This document shows, in pieces, positions 35,761 to 46,316 of a stretch of 64,000 nt of DNA. Origin of the DNA: Anaerotruncus rubiinfantis (GTDB lineage Bacteria > Bacillota > Clostridia > Oscillospirales > Ruminococcaceae); contig NZ_FKLA01000008.1 in the NCBI RefSeq assembly GCF_900078395.1, positions 509,045 through 573,044 on the forward strand, in the 5' to 3' direction. The translations under genes were made by a program, and so were the position numbers. The number at the start of each line of letters is the position of its first letter. Positions within the stretch are counted from its first letter, which is position 1. The notes below the pieces were generated by a model. It ran no database searches, was not told the DNA's origin, and saw only the letters and a list, made by a program, of their open reading frames with translations.

Positions 35761-36116
35761 TGGAATATACCTGTATCATCTGTCCAAACGGGTGTGGTCT
35801 TGAAGCGGAGATCGTGGACGGAAAAATTCGTTCCATCAAAGGCGCGCGCTGTGAGCGTGGCCGGATGTATATCGAACAGGAACTGTCCGACCCGCAACGC
35901 AACATCGCCACATCGGTGCTGGTGGAAGGCGGGACGCTGCCGCTTTGCAGCGTGCGGCTGTCCGGCCCAATCCCCAAGGGGAAGATTTTTGACGTGATGG
36001 CGGAAATTCGCGCGGCCCGTCTTACCGCACCAGTCAAGGCTGGAACGGTCGTGCTTGGAAATGTTCTGGGCCTTGGCCGCGACGTGATTGCCACCAAAAA
36101 TATACCGGCTGGATAA
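35754..36116 (+). CDS. DUF1667 cysteine-rich protein
   Basis: A 120-residue DUF1667 protein with four N-terminal cysteines (CIICPNGCGLEAEI...GARCERGRMYIEQE) that could hold an iron-sulfur cluster or zinc. It is always seen with the two flavoproteins upstream in this kind of operon (family knowledge), probably as a third subunit. It overlaps the upstream stop. Confidence 0.85.
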   Translation: MLMEYTCIICPNGCGLEAEIVDGKIRSIKGARCERGRMYIEQELSDPQRNIATSVLVEGGTLPLCSVRLSGPIPKGKIFDVMAEIRAARLTAPVKAGTVVLGNVLGLGRDVIATKNIPAG

Positions 36117-36156
36117 AAAATCCCCGGAGCGGCATTTTTGCCGTTCCGGGGATTTT
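36117..36156. terminator. Bidirectional terminator
   Basis: An 18-bp stem (AAAATCCCCGGAGCGGCA) with a TTTT loop, between the DUF1667 gene and the convergent GntR gene. Confidence 0.85.
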
Positions 36157-36170
36157 CTGTGATTTCGGGG

Positions 36171-36872
36171 TCAGCGCCCGTCCTCCTCGGCGCAGGGAAG
36201 AAAATACTGCGGACAGTCCTCCAAAATCCGCTGCTCGTCGGCCTTATAGCGTGCCACGTGGTTTTGGATCTCCCGCACGGCGACCTGGGCGTTGCGGCTT
36301 TTGAAGGCTTCGAGGATCAGCTCGTGTTCCGCAACCGCATGAGGAGCGCTCAGGCTTTGCAGGCAAAGACAGCGCATGATGTTGTACTGCCCGAGCAGGC
36401 GGGACATCGCCTCATAGATGCGCCCGGAGCAGGCGATCCGGAAGATGGCGGCATGGAAAGCGTTATCCAGCTCGATCAGCTGCTCATAGTTTTCCTGCTC
36501 CAGATAGAATTTCTGCATGTAGAGGTTGTTTTCCAGCTCCTGCAGGTCTTTCTGCGTGGCAAGCCCGCACGCGGTTTCGGTCATGGCCGATTCGAGGATA
36601 TACCGCGCGCGTTTGGCCTCATCGATCAGGCTGGTATCGATGAGCGAGACGCGGCTGCCGCGCTGTGGGAGTACGTCCACCAAGCGCAGCCGCGACAGAT
36701 AGGAGAGCGCCTCCCGCACAGGGGTCCGGCTCACGCCAAGAATCTGCGAAAGGGCCGATTCATTGATCGGCTGCCCGGGTTTCAGGATCAGGTGCAGGAT
36801 ATTGTGATGCAGAACCCGGAAAGCGTAATCCCCCGCCGGTTCCCGGGGGCGGCGTTCGAGAAGCGTCAGCAT
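36171..36872 (-). CDS. GntR-family (FCD) regulator
   Basis: A 233-residue regulator: wHTH with ALSQILGVSRTPVREALSYLSR and an FCD domain (ELDNAFHAAIFRIACSGR, AVAEHELILEAFKSRN). A promoter on the minus strand (TTGACA at 36934-36939, 18-bp spacer, TATAAT at 36910-36915) lies 40-60 bases upstream. The effector is unknown. It is one of three GntR genes within 6 kb around sugar-acid genes. Confidence 0.88.
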   Translation of the reverse strand: MLTLLERRPREPAGDYAFRVLHHNILHLILKPGQPINESALSQILGVSRTPVREALSYLSRLRLVDVLPQRGSRVSLIDTSLIDEAKRARYILESAMTETACGLATQKDLQELENNLYMQKFYLEQENYEQLIELDNAFHAAIFRIACSGRIYEAMSRLLGQYNIMRCLCLQSLSAPHAVAEHELILEAFKSRNAQVAVREIQNHVARYKADEQRILEDCPQYFLPCAEEDGR

Positions 36873-36909
36873 AATTATGAGGGCCCTCCCAGATTGGTTT
36901 TAATGATTT

Positions 36910-36939
36910 ATTATAAACCGGCGGGAATCCGCCTGTCAA
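36910..36939 (-). promoter_or_regulatory. Promoter of the minus-strand GntR gene
   Basis: TTGACA, an 18-bp spacer and TATAAT, read on the minus strand. Confidence 0.75.
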
Positions 36940-37089
36940 CCGGCGGGGGGAAGGGCGCGAGTTTTTTCAAAATGTGTCTAAATTGTAAATAGCGGTGGAA
37001 GCGTTGGAAAAATGGCCGGATATCCGTGTGGGACTGTGGGATACGAGGCAAAAACATCGAAAAAATAGACAGGATATCTCCGCAAAAAA

Positions 37090-37164
37090 TTGACAGAATT
37101 TACAAAAATCTATAAAATCGATGATACATATTGCGAAAACTTCTCATTCATGCTAGCATGCTAG
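37090..37164 (+). promoter_or_regulatory. Promoter and palindromic operator of the third GntR gene
   Basis: TTGACA (37090), a 17-bp spacer and TAAAAT (37113). Downstream is the perfect palindrome CTAGCATGCTAG (37153-37164), a likely operator in the leader. Confidence 0.65.
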
Positions 37165-37199
37165 TTGAAGGATTCTTTAGAAGCAATGGGGGAACAGGG

Positions 37200-37982
37200 A
37201 TGAATCTGACAGTCTACCCATCCCTGCCGTCCGAACCGGCGGGGGAATATGTCTACCGTGTGCTGCGCAAGAACATCCTGGCCGGGAACCTCCTGCCGGG
37301 CGAATGCCTTGGCCCAACAGAGATCGGCAAACTGCTGCAGGTCAGCCGCACGCCGCTGCAAAGCGCGTCAGTGCGTTTGATGACCGAAGGCTTGCTCAAA
37401 ATTTATCCGCAGCGCGGGTCGTATGTGTCGCGGATCGATATGAAACGGGTTTATGAGGCAACCTGCATGCGCAACCTGCTCGAACAGGCGGCGATGCGCG
37501 TCCTCTGTACCGAGGGCATCGGCCGGGAAGGCCTGATGCAGCTGCAGGCGAACCTGATCCAGCAGAACTTCAGTTTTGAGCAAAAGCAGACCTGCGACGT
37601 CTTCGAACTGGATAACGCTTTCCATGAGCTGCTGTTTTCGCTTGCCGGCATGTCTCTCGCAAACGAAGCGCTGCAGAGTATTTCGGCCGACCAGTACCGG
37701 GTGCGGCTTTTGAAACTGCAGGCGCGGTTTCGCTGGGAACAGACGGTCGCCGAACATACCGGGATCATCGCCGCGATCCAGGCAAGAGACGTGGAAGCCG
37801 GGCTTCTGCGCAGCAATGAACATCTTTCCCGGATTTCCTGGGATCTGGAAACGATCCATGAGCAGCATCCGGATTATTTTGAAAACTGGGAGAGCTTCCC
37901 GCCGCGCGCCTTTTGCAAACGCCGGGAAAGCTTCTACACAATCTATCGCAACAGCGATGATAACGCCGCGCTGGAAGACTGA
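37200..37982 (+). CDS. GntR-family regulator next to uxuA
   Basis: A 260-residue FCD-type regulator ([33 protein letters not shown]). The recognition-helix region reads [11 protein letters not shown], where most relatives have RTPVREAL. An in-frame ATG at 37131 lies upstream, but 37200 better matches the family N-terminus. It is 106 bases upstream of uxuA on the same strand and is a plausible uronate-responsive regulator of it. Confidence 0.85.
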   Translation: MNLTVYPSLPSEPAGEYVYRVLRKNILAGNLLPGECLGPTEIGKLLQVSRTPLQSASVRLMTEGLLKIYPQRGSYVSRIDMKRVYEATCMRNLLEQAAMRVLCTEGIGREGLMQLQANLIQQNFSFEQKQTCDVFELDNAFHELLFSLAGMSLANEALQSISADQYRVRLLKLQARFRWEQTVAEHTGIIAAIQARDVEAGLLRSNEHLSRISWDLETIHEQHPDYFENWESFPPRAFCKRRESFYTIYRNSDDNAALED

Positions 37983-38088
37983 ACTTTCGGGATATAAAAA
38001 CGTCGAAAATGAGCCGCAGACAACTGAGAAGGTCATACCGGCCTTCGGCTGGAGCTCTACAAATATAAAAAACAGAGGTGCTTGCAAA

Positions 38089-39165
<1,077 letters not shown>

Positions 39166-39182
39166 GAAAGAAGGCAATCATT

Positions 39183-40202
39183 GTGAAAGCAGTTAAAATT
39201 CCGGAGCCTTGGAAGGTGGAGCTGGTTGAGCTCCCGAAACCGGAACCCAAACAGGGCGAGGCACTTTTAAAGGTGCATATGGCGGGTATCTGCGGCTCGG
39301 ATATCGGGGCATTCCGCGGCGCCAACAGCCTGGTGAGTTATCCGCGTGTGATCGGCCATGAAATCGCGGGGGAGATCCTTTCGATCCCGCAGGACAACAA
39401 AAAGGGCCTCAAACCGGGAGACAAGGTGATCGTGGATCCATATCTCTACTGCGGGGAGTGCTATCCCTGTTCTATCGGGCGCACCAACTGCTGTACCAGC
39501 CTGCGTGTACTGGGCGTGCATATCGAGGGCGGCATGGCGGAGTATTTCACCCACCCGGCGGATATGCTTGTGAAGGTTCCGGATGACATGGAGTGGGAGC
39601 TGATCCCGCTGGCTGAACCGCTGACCATCGCGCTGCATGGCTTGCATCGCGCGCAGTTGAAAGCCGGCGAGCATATCGCCATCTCCGGCGCGGGACCGAT
39701 CGGGCTGCTGGCCGCGATGGGCGCGCTCCATTACGGCGCGGAGCCGATCCTGATTGACCTGGTCGAGGAGCGCCTGCAGATGGCGCGGGAATTGGGGGTG
39801 CGCTGCACTGTTAACCTGGCCAAGGAGAATCTGGAAGAGAAGATCGAGGAATACACGAATGGTCGTATGGCGCAGGTAGCGATGGAAGCGTCTGGCGCAA
39901 AGCCCGCGATCCTCAATGCCTTCAATATTGTGGCAAACGCGGGCCGCGTCATCCTGACTGGCTGGCCGAAGGACGCCACCGAGATCGACACCGGCCTTTT
40001 CACCCGCAAAGAGCTTGATGTCCGCGGTGCGCGCACCAGCGCGGGCGAATTCGAGGAGGCAGTGGAGCTGATCTATACAGGCAAGGTGGACGCGCGCGGG
40101 ATCCTCACCAAGGTGATTTCGCTCGAGGAAGCTCCTGAAACGATCATCGACATCGAAAAAAATCCCGGCGATTATCTGAAAGTCAACGTCCGGATGAACT
40201 GA
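39183..40202 (+). CDS. Zinc-binding alcohol dehydrogenase (RspB-like)
   Basis: A 339-residue MDR dehydrogenase: catalytic zinc CGSDIGAF and GHEIAGEI, structural zinc cysteines CGECYPCSIGRTNCC, nucleotide site GAGPIGLLAAMGA. It starts with GTG 17 bases after uxuA. RspB-like enzymes occur beside mannonate dehydratases; here it could replace UxuB by interconverting fructuronate and mannonate, an inference from position. Confidence 0.85.
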   Translation: MKAVKIPEPWKVELVELPKPEPKQGEALLKVHMAGICGSDIGAFRGANSLVSYPRVIGHEIAGEILSIPQDNKKGLKPGDKVIVDPYLYCGECYPCSIGRTNCCTSLRVLGVHIEGGMAEYFTHPADMLVKVPDDMEWELIPLAEPLTIALHGLHRAQLKAGEHIAISGAGPIGLLAAMGALHYGAEPILIDLVEERLQMARELGVRCTVNLAKENLEEKIEEYTNGRMAQVAMEASGAKPAILNAFNIVANAGRVILTGWPKDATEIDTGLFTRKELDVRGARTSAGEFEEAVELIYTGKVDARGILTKVISLEEAPETIIDIEKNPGDYLKVNVRMN

Positions 40203-40217
40203 TCCGGGAAACGGGAA

Positions 40218-40256
40218 GGGCGGACGGCCGCAGAGATGCGGCTGTCCGCCCTGTTT
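40218..40256 (+). terminator. Terminator of the uxuA operon
   Basis: GGGCGGACGGCCGCA, loop GAGA, complement with one G-U pair, then GTTTTT. Confidence 0.88.
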
Positions 40257-40264
40257 TTGCGCGC

Positions 40265-40306
40265 AAAAAAGGGCCGTTCCCAAACTTTTGGTTTGGGGAC
40301 GGCCCT
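40265..40306 (-). terminator. Terminator of pheST
   Basis: The minus strand reads a 16-bp stem AGGGCCGTCCCCAAAC with a 5-base loop and a T6 tail. Confidence 0.88.
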
Positions 40307-40321
40307 CCCGTTTTCCGGTGA

Positions 40322-42703
40322 TCAGCTTCGGATTTCCGCGCCCAGGTTTTTCAGGGCCTTGAGCACCCGTTTGATGGCCGCGTCGGCTTCCTCGTCGGTG
40401 AGGGTGCGGTCGGCAGCGCGCAGGGTCAGGCTGTAGGCGACGCTCTTTTTGCCTTTGGCAACCTGTTCACCTCGATAGACGTCGAACAGGCCCACATGCT
40501 CGAGGATATTGCCGACCGCCGAACGGATGGCCTTTTCGAGCGAGGCGACCGGAGTCTCGTCATCGCAGATGAGCGCGAGATCGCGGGTGGAAGCAGGGAA
40601 CTTTGGCAGCGGGCTGTAACCTTCCTCCGGAGCGACATGCCCGAATAGGAGCATTTCGTCGAGGCAGGCGATGTAGGCGCGCGTGCCGATCTGATAGTTC
40701 TCACAGACCGCCGGATGCACTTCCCCGACCATACCGAGCAGTGTGCCGTCAAGCGTGACCTTCGCGCAGCGTCCGGGATGGTAAGACGGATGGTCCTTGC
40801 AGGCTTCATATTCCACGCTTTTTATACCCAGCGCCTTGAACATCGTTTCGAGGATACCCTTGAGCGAGAAGAAGTCATGTTCCTCGCCGTACATGCCGAT
40901 GGTGACGAACGGGCGTTCCTCTGGAAGATCCTGGCCATCTTTCGGGAGGTAGACGTTGCCGATTTCGTAGAGCGCGGCGGACTTGTTGCGGTTGTTGTAG
41001 TTGCGGGAGAGCACCTCAAGCATCGACGGCACCACGGTGGTGCGCATGACGCTGGTGTCTTCGCCAAGTGGATTCTGGATCACCACGCAGTTGCGGTATT
41101 CGCTCTGCGCGGGCAGGCGGATCTTGTCGTAATATTTGGGGCTGATGAACGAATAGGTGGAGACTTCATAGAGTCCCTGCGCCTGTAGAATCTGATTGAT
41201 TGCGCGCTCAAATTTCTGTTCTGGGGTATATTTTCCGTTTGCCACGCCACGGATCGCGGTGGACGGGATCTTGTCATAGCCGTAAAAACGCGCGACCTCC
41301 TCGGAGATATCCGCTTTGTGTTCGAGATCGAGTCGGAAAGAGGGCGGGATCACACAGCCATCCTCGAATCTGCATCCGAGCCGCGTCAAAATACGGCGCA
41401 TCTCTTCCTCCGCGACTTCGATGCCGATGAAGCGGTTGATCCACGCGGGATCGAACGGGATGCGGCGCGGTTCGTGATCCGAGTTGTCCACGTCGATCAT
41501 GCCGCCGATCACCTCGCCTGCGCCGAGTAGCTCGCAGAGCTCGCAGGCGCGTTCGACTGCCGGAATGCAGGTAGCCGGGTCGAGCTGTTTTTCAAAGCGG
41601 CTGGAGGCTTCGGTGCGCATACCGAGCTTTTTGGCGGTAGTGCGAACCGACGCGCCATTGAAGCATGCCGACTCGAAAACGATCATATTGGTGTCGTCCA
41701 TGATGCCGCTCATTTCGCCGCCCATGACGCCCGCGACTGCGGAAGGTTTCTTCGCGTCGGCAATGGCGAGCATGTCGGAGGTGAGGGTGCGTTCCACCCC
41801 ATCCAGGGTCATGATCTGTTCGCCGTCTTTTGCGCGCCGCACGATGATCTCGCCGCCCTCGACATACTTGTGGTCGAAGGCGTGCATCGGCTGGCCGTAT
41901 TCGAGCATGACGTAGTTGGTGATATCGACGATATTGTTGATCGGGCGTACGCCGCAGGCACGCAGACGCTCGCGCAGCCAGCGCGGGGACGGTTCGATTT
42001 TGATGTTCTTGACCATCCGGGCGACATAGCGCGGGCAGAGGTCGGGCGCTTCCACCTTGACCGAAAGATAGCGGCTGATATCGTCGGTCGTGTGTTTCAC
42101 GACCGGAGCAGGAAGGTTGAGCGGCTTATCGAAGGTGATGGCCGCCTCGCGCGCAAGACCGGCGACTGACATGCAGTCGGGACGGTTGGAGGTGATCTCG
42201 AACTCGACGCAGGTGTCATTGAGCCCGATCGCGCTCTGGATGTCCTGTCCAGGTTTCATATCCGGCTCCTCGAGAATGAAGATGCCGTCCTCAATCGCAT
42301 ATGGAAAATCGTGAGCAGTGAGCCCGAGCTCGGAAAGTGAGCAGAGCATGCCATTGCTTTCCACGCCGCGCAGTTTGCCCTTTTTGATGTGTTTGCCGCC
42401 GGGCAGGTCCGAGTCATGCAGCGCGGTGGGGACATAGTCCCCCTGTTTGACGTTCTGGGCACCGGTGACGATCTGAACAGGTTCTCCAGCGCCGACGTCC
42501 ACCTGGCAGATGAACATGTGATCGGAATCTGGATGCCGGACGATTTCAGTCACCTTGCCGACCACCACGTTGCGGATTCCGCTGCCCTCGGTTTCCCAGC
42601 CTTCCACCTTGGAGCCGGACATGGTCATCGCTTCCGCGAAAGCACGCGGCGCGGCGTCCCGGACATCCACATAATCATAAAGCCATCTCATTGACAGATT
42701 CAT
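40322..42703 (-). CDS. pheT: Phenylalanine-tRNA ligase beta subunit
   Basis: A 793-residue PheT with all usual domains: N-terminal B1, the tRNA-binding EMAP-like domain (VVGKVTEIVRHPDSDHMFICQ, about residues 40-155), B3/B4, B5, the catalytic-like core, and a C-terminal FDX-ACB domain (PKFPASTRDLALICDD). It forms the alpha2-beta2 enzyme with PheS, 45 bases upstream, under a T-box. Confidence 0.97.
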   Translation of the reverse strand: MNLSMRWLYDYVDVRDAAPRAFAEAMTMSGSKVEGWETEGSGIRNVVVGKVTEIVRHPDSDHMFICQVDVGAGEPVQIVTGAQNVKQGDYVPTALHDSDLPGGKHIKKGKLRGVESNGMLCSLSELGLTAHDFPYAIEDGIFILEEPDMKPGQDIQSAIGLNDTCVEFEITSNRPDCMSVAGLAREAAITFDKPLNLPAPVVKHTTDDISRYLSVKVEAPDLCPRYVARMVKNIKIEPSPRWLRERLRACGVRPINNIVDITNYVMLEYGQPMHAFDHKYVEGGEIIVRRAKDGEQIMTLDGVERTLTSDMLAIADAKKPSAVAGVMGGEMSGIMDDTNMIVFESACFNGASVRTTAKKLGMRTEASSRFEKQLDPATCIPAVERACELCELLGAGEVIGGMIDVDNSDHEPRRIPFDPAWINRFIGIEVAEEEMRRILTRLGCRFEDGCVIPPSFRLDLEHKADISEEVARFYGYDKIPSTAIRGVANGKYTPEQKFERAINQILQAQGLYEVSTYSFISPKYYDKIRLPAQSEYRNCVVIQNPLGEDTSVMRTTVVPSMLEVLSRNYNNRNKSAALYEIGNVYLPKDGQDLPEERPFVTIGMYGEEHDFFSLKGILETMFKALGIKSVEYEACKDHPSYHPGRCAKVTLDGTLLGMVGEVHPAVCENYQIGTRAYIACLDEMLLFGHVAPEEGYSPLPKFPASTRDLALICDDETPVASLEKAIRSAVGNILEHVGLFDVYRGEQVAKGKKSVAYSLTLRAADRTLTDEEADAAIKRVLKALKNLGAEIRS

Positions 42704-42748
42704 ATTGTTAAGCCTCCGTAAATTTCAAAATGGTTCTTGCCCGCGGAT

Positions 42749-43768
42749 TTAAAACTGGCTCAGAAACCGGACGTCGTTTTCATAGAAGAGCCGCAGGTCG
42801 TCGATGTTGTAACGGCGCATGACGATCCGCTCGAGTCCCATGCCGAACGCGAAGCCGCTGTACTCCTCCGGATCGATCCCACAGTTTGAAAGCACCTTCG
42901 GATGCACCATGCCGCAGCCGAGGATCTCGATCCAGCCTTCGCCCTTACAGAGCCGGCAGCCTTCGCCGTGACAGGCGAAGCACTGGAAGTCCATCTCGGC
43001 GGAAGGTTCGGTGAACGGGAAGTGGTGCGGACGGAAACGCACGACCGATTCCTCGCCGTATAGCCGCTTGACAAACATCTCAAGGGTCCCTTTGAGGTCG
43101 GCCATGGTGATCCCCTTGTCGACAACCAGCCCTTCAATCTGATGGAACAGCGGGGAATGGGTTGCATCGACGGCGTCCGAGCGATAGACACGTCCGGGGG
43201 AGATGATGCGGATGGGGGGCTTTTGCTTTTCCATGGTGCGCACCTGCACCGGGGAAGTCTGGGAACGCAGAAGGACGTTGTCCGAGATGTAGAAGGTGTC
43301 CTGCGTGTCCCGCGCGGGGTGGTCCTTCGGGATGTTGAGCGCTTCAAAGTTATAATAGTCGAGCTCGACCTCGGGGCCCTCCGCGATCGAGAAGCCCATG
43401 CCGAGGAAGATTTCCTTGATCTCGTCGAGCACCTTGGAAAGCGGGTGCGCTTTGCCCAGCGGCGCGGCCTTTCCAGGCATGGTCACGTCGAGCTTTTCCG
43501 CCTCGAGCTTTTTCTCAAGCATCGCGGCCTTCAGAGCCGCGGCTTTCTCATCGATCAGCGCTTCGATCGAAGTGCGCACTTCGTTTGCAAACGCGCCGAC
43601 CTTCGGGCGCTCCTCGGCGGAGAGGGATCCCATCTGCTTTAAGATCGCGGTGAGCTCGCCTTTTTTCCCCAGATACCTGACGCGCAGTTCATCGAGCGCC
43701 TTGGGGTCGGAAACATCGGCCAAAGCCTTTGCTGCCTGCTCTTTGATGTTTTGCAGAGCGTTTAACAT
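42749..43768 (-). CDS. pheS: Phenylalanine-tRNA ligase alpha subunit
   Basis: A 339-residue class II synthetase subunit: N-terminal coiled coil (residues 1-85), motif 1 region ([21 protein letters not shown]), motif 2 ([25 protein letters not shown]), and motif 3 ([16 protein letters not shown]). AAAGGATG lies eight bases before the ATG. It is first in the pheST operon behind a T-box leader. Confidence 0.97.
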   Translation of the reverse strand: MLNALQNIKEQAAKALADVSDPKALDELRVRYLGKKGELTAILKQMGSLSAEERPKVGAFANEVRTSIEALIDEKAAALKAAMLEKKLEAEKLDVTMPGKAAPLGKAHPLSKVLDEIKEIFLGMGFSIAEGPEVELDYYNFEALNIPKDHPARDTQDTFYISDNVLLRSQTSPVQVRTMEKQKPPIRIISPGRVYRSDAVDATHSPLFHQIEGLVVDKGITMADLKGTLEMFVKRLYGEESVVRFRPHHFPFTEPSAEMDFQCFACHGEGCRLCKGEGWIEILGCGMVHPKVLSNCGIDPEEYSGFAFGMGLERIVMRRYNIDDLRLFYENDVRFLSQF

Positions 43769-43797
43769 AGCTGTATCATCCTTTACATCGTTTTAAA

Positions 43798-44063
43798 AAA
43801 TAAAAAAAGCCGTCCGTCCGCAAAGGGACGAACAGCATTCAAGCCAATCCGTGGTACCACCCAAATTTCCGCCTTGTATCGCAAAACGGACACTTCTGCG
43901 CAGGATAACGGCTGCGGGCCGTCGCCGCCTACTGTTGTTTCAGCAGCACCGCTCACGGGTGAACTTCACAAAATGGAGCATTCCGGTTTGCTTTCAGCCG
44001 GTGACAAACCTCTCTGGAGCAGCTCCGGGTTTTGTTACTCTCCCGGTCGTCGCGTTATAACTA
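43798..44063 (-). promoter_or_regulatory. T-box riboswitch leader of pheST
   Basis: The minus strand carries the T-box GGGTGGTACCACGG in its antiterminator region, followed by a terminator hairpin (GTCCCTTTGCGGACG) with a T7 run about 30 bases before pheS. The leader is about 265 nt. Uncharged tRNA-Phe is the expected ligand given the downstream gene. Confidence 0.93.
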
Positions 44064-44069
44064 GATTTT

Positions 44070-44098
44070 ACTATAACATGTTCCCCATTCAAATGCAA
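44070..44098 (-). promoter_or_regulatory. Promoter of the pheST T-box transcript
   Basis: The minus strand reads TTGCAT, a 17-bp spacer and TATAGT. Confidence 0.75.
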
Positions 44099-44159
44099 GG
44101 GGTATTTTTGCATGTTCCGGCACGCGGCGGTTTTCTTCCCGCACTGCGGGCGAAAAAGA

Positions 44160-45029
44160 CTAGAGACTCTTGGAAATGCTCTTCAGGTATTCCCGGAACC
44201 CGTCCCCAATTTCAGGATGGGCAAGCCCCACTTCGACGATGGCCTGCAGGATGCCGAGCTTGTTGCCCATGTCGTAGCGGACGCCTTCATATTCGACGCC
44301 CATCATGTCGCCGCGTTTTGCAAAAGCGCGCATCGCGTCGGTGAGCTGGATTTCGCCGTTGCGGGAAGGGGGGGTCTGTTCGATCAGTTCGAAGATGTCC
44401 GGGGTCAGCACGCAGCGGCCGAGGATGGCAAAATTGGAAAGAATCTCAGACGGGAGCGGCTTTTCGATCATGTCGAACACCTGGTAGACGCGGTCCTGAA
44501 CCTGCTTGACGTCAAGCGTGCAATAGCTCGGAAGCAGTTCGGCCGCCACCGGCTTGATGCCGACGACGCTTTTGCCGTACTGCTCGTTGACGGCCATCAG
44601 CTGGCCGATCGCGGGCTTTTCCGAAATGATGACGTCGTCGCCGTAAAGGACGGCAAACGGTTCGCTGCCGACAAAGGATTTCGCACACCAGACCGCGTGG
44701 CCGAGCCCGCGGGTTTCCTTTTGGCGGACATATTGGATGTTCGCCAGATGCGCGAGCGAGACCACCGTATCGTAAAGATCCTGTTTGCCGGAAGAAAGCA
44801 GTTTTTCCTCAAGTTCCGGCGCATGGTCAAAGTGATCCTCAATGAGACTCTTGCCGCGGTTGGTGATGATCAGGATGTCCTCGATGCCGGAAGCGACCGC
44901 TTCCTCGACGATATACTGAATCGCGGGCTTGTCCACAATGGGGAGCATCTCCTTCGGGACAGCTTTGGATGCGGGAAGCACCCGGGTGCCGAGCCCAGCG
45001 GCGGGGATAACTGCTTTGCGTACCTTCAC
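44160..45029 (-). CDS. galU: UTP-glucose-1-phosphate uridylyltransferase
   Basis: A 289-residue GalU/GtaB: AAGLGTRVLPASKAVPKEMLPI at the N-terminus, VLYGDDVIIS, EKP motif (FDMIEKPLPSE), and GVRYDMGNKLGIL. It makes UDP-glucose for glycolipids, teichoic acids and polysaccharides. It is the same strand as, and downstream of, the RING/zinc-ribbon membrane gene. Confidence 0.96.
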   Translation of the reverse strand: MKVRKAVIPAAGLGTRVLPASKAVPKEMLPIVDKPAIQYIVEEAVASGIEDILIITNRGKSLIEDHFDHAPELEEKLLSSGKQDLYDTVVSLAHLANIQYVRQKETRGLGHAVWCAKSFVGSEPFAVLYGDDVIISEKPAIGQLMAVNEQYGKSVVGIKPVAAELLPSYCTLDVKQVQDRVYQVFDMIEKPLPSEILSNFAILGRCVLTPDIFELIEQTPPSRNGEIQLTDAMRAFAKRGDMMGVEYEGVRYDMGNKLGILQAIVEVGLAHPEIGDGFREYLKSISKSL

Positions 45030-45062
45030 GAATAACCCTCCGTAATTTTCAAATCTTCCTTT

Positions 45063-46094
45063 TTAAACGGCGACAATGCCCGCGATGAGGAAGCAGACCA
45101 TAAAATAGCATGCAATGACGCTGCCAAGCACCGCGATGACAGCCGCCCGGCTGGTGCGCCCGCGGTATGCCAGTTCGTCGACATAGGCGCGGTCATCCGC
45201 AACCTGCCCGTTCTGATCGAGAAACCGGGCGCGGATATTTTTCACGCTGCGCAGGACGAACCCCATATAGAAGCGATTGGCAAACGCTGCAAAAGCAATC
45301 GAGATGCCGAAGGTGAAATAGCGCATATACGGGAGAACCGCCCAGGCCCACAGGTTGGTCTGCGGGATGAATTCCGCAGGCATGATACCCATGCTGATAT
45401 CTTCTATATTGGCTAAAATAAAAGCGGTATATTCCGGCATGACGAAGAAAGTGGGAATCTGGGTCAGTACGACGAGGCCCAGAAGCAGGCCGCCGAAGAA
45501 ATACATCTTGCGGTAGAAGAAATAGAGGAAATTGAAGATGAGTGCGCAGAAATTGAAGCTGACCGGCGAACCTTCCGCCATTTTTTTAAAACGCGGAAGA
45601 AAGTACTGGGAATTTTCCCCGATAAACAGCGCCGCATCCCGCGCGGTAACGCCGTCGATTTCCTCTTCCGGGGAAAGTCCGCCAAACGCCAGGGTATAAG
45701 CGTTCTGGAAGGGCGTCTGCGCGCTGCCGAACCCATTCGCCCCATAGGGCGGCGGGGCCTGCCGGGGCTGCACGGCGGGGCCTTTGAGCGGCGCGCCGCA
45801 AATCTGGCAGAAAAGACCGGTCGTTGGGTTGTGCGCCCCGCAGGCGGGGCAGGCCGTGCTGTCTCCGGAAGCGGCCCCGGCTTTTGGTCCTTGGGCGGAC
45901 CGGTCCTCCTGCCGGCCGCCTTCCGGTTGCCAGGTATGTCCTTTGATATGCAGTTCGTCCAGGGCGCAGTGGCCAAGCTGCCGATAGCATTCGCGGTGAT
46001 GGGGGGCGCCGCAGATTGGGCACACCACGATATCGTCATCATCCGTGAAGCGTTTCTTGCACACCGGGCAATGAACACCTGTATAGTTTGCCAA
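45063..46094 (-). CDS. Prokaryotic RING-finger / zinc-ribbon membrane protein
   Basis: A 343-residue protein. An N-terminal prokaryotic RING-like zinc domain (CPVCKKRFTDDDDIVVCPIC then HHRECY), a second zinc ribbon (CPACGAHN...FCQICGAP, about residues 80-105), and a glycine/proline linker precede a C-terminal membrane part of four helices (YRKMYFFGGLLLGLVVL onward), DUF2628-like. Function unknown. It could be a membrane scaffold with a metal-bound binding domain. It is monocistronic or followed by galU. Confidence 0.75.
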   Translation of the reverse strand: MANYTGVHCPVCKKRFTDDDDIVVCPICGAPHHRECYRQLGHCALDELHIKGHTWQPEGGRQEDRSAQGPKAGAASGDSTACPACGAHNPTTGLFCQICGAPLKGPAVQPRQAPPPYGANGFGSAQTPFQNAYTLAFGGLSPEEEIDGVTARDAALFIGENSQYFLPRFKKMAEGSPVSFNFCALIFNFLYFFYRKMYFFGGLLLGLVVLTQIPTFFVMPEYTAFILANIEDISMGIMPAEFIPQTNLWAWAVLPYMRYFTFGISIAFAAFANRFYMGFVLRSVKNIRARFLDQNGQVADDRAYVDELAYRGRTSRAAVIAVLGSVIACYFMVCFLIAGIVAV

Positions 46095-46237
46095 AAGATC
46101 AACTCCTGAGATAGAATTCCAATCGAATGCCGATACTTCTAAAATCTCATAATACAGAAAGATACTGGAAATTTCAAGGGCGTAATTATGAACATTTCGT
46201 ATTGGGGCCCGGGAAAGCCTGCGGGAACAAGATTTTC

Positions 46238-46266
46238 TTTACATTTTACGGGGAAAATACTATAAT
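46238..46266 (+). promoter_or_regulatory. Promoter of prfB
   Basis: TTTACA, a 17-bp spacer and TATAAT, about 50 bases before the prfB start. Confidence 0.8.
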
Positions 46267-46316
46267 ATTTGCGTATATGAATTTTGCTAGATTTTAACAA
46301 GGAATGGTGCAACGGA

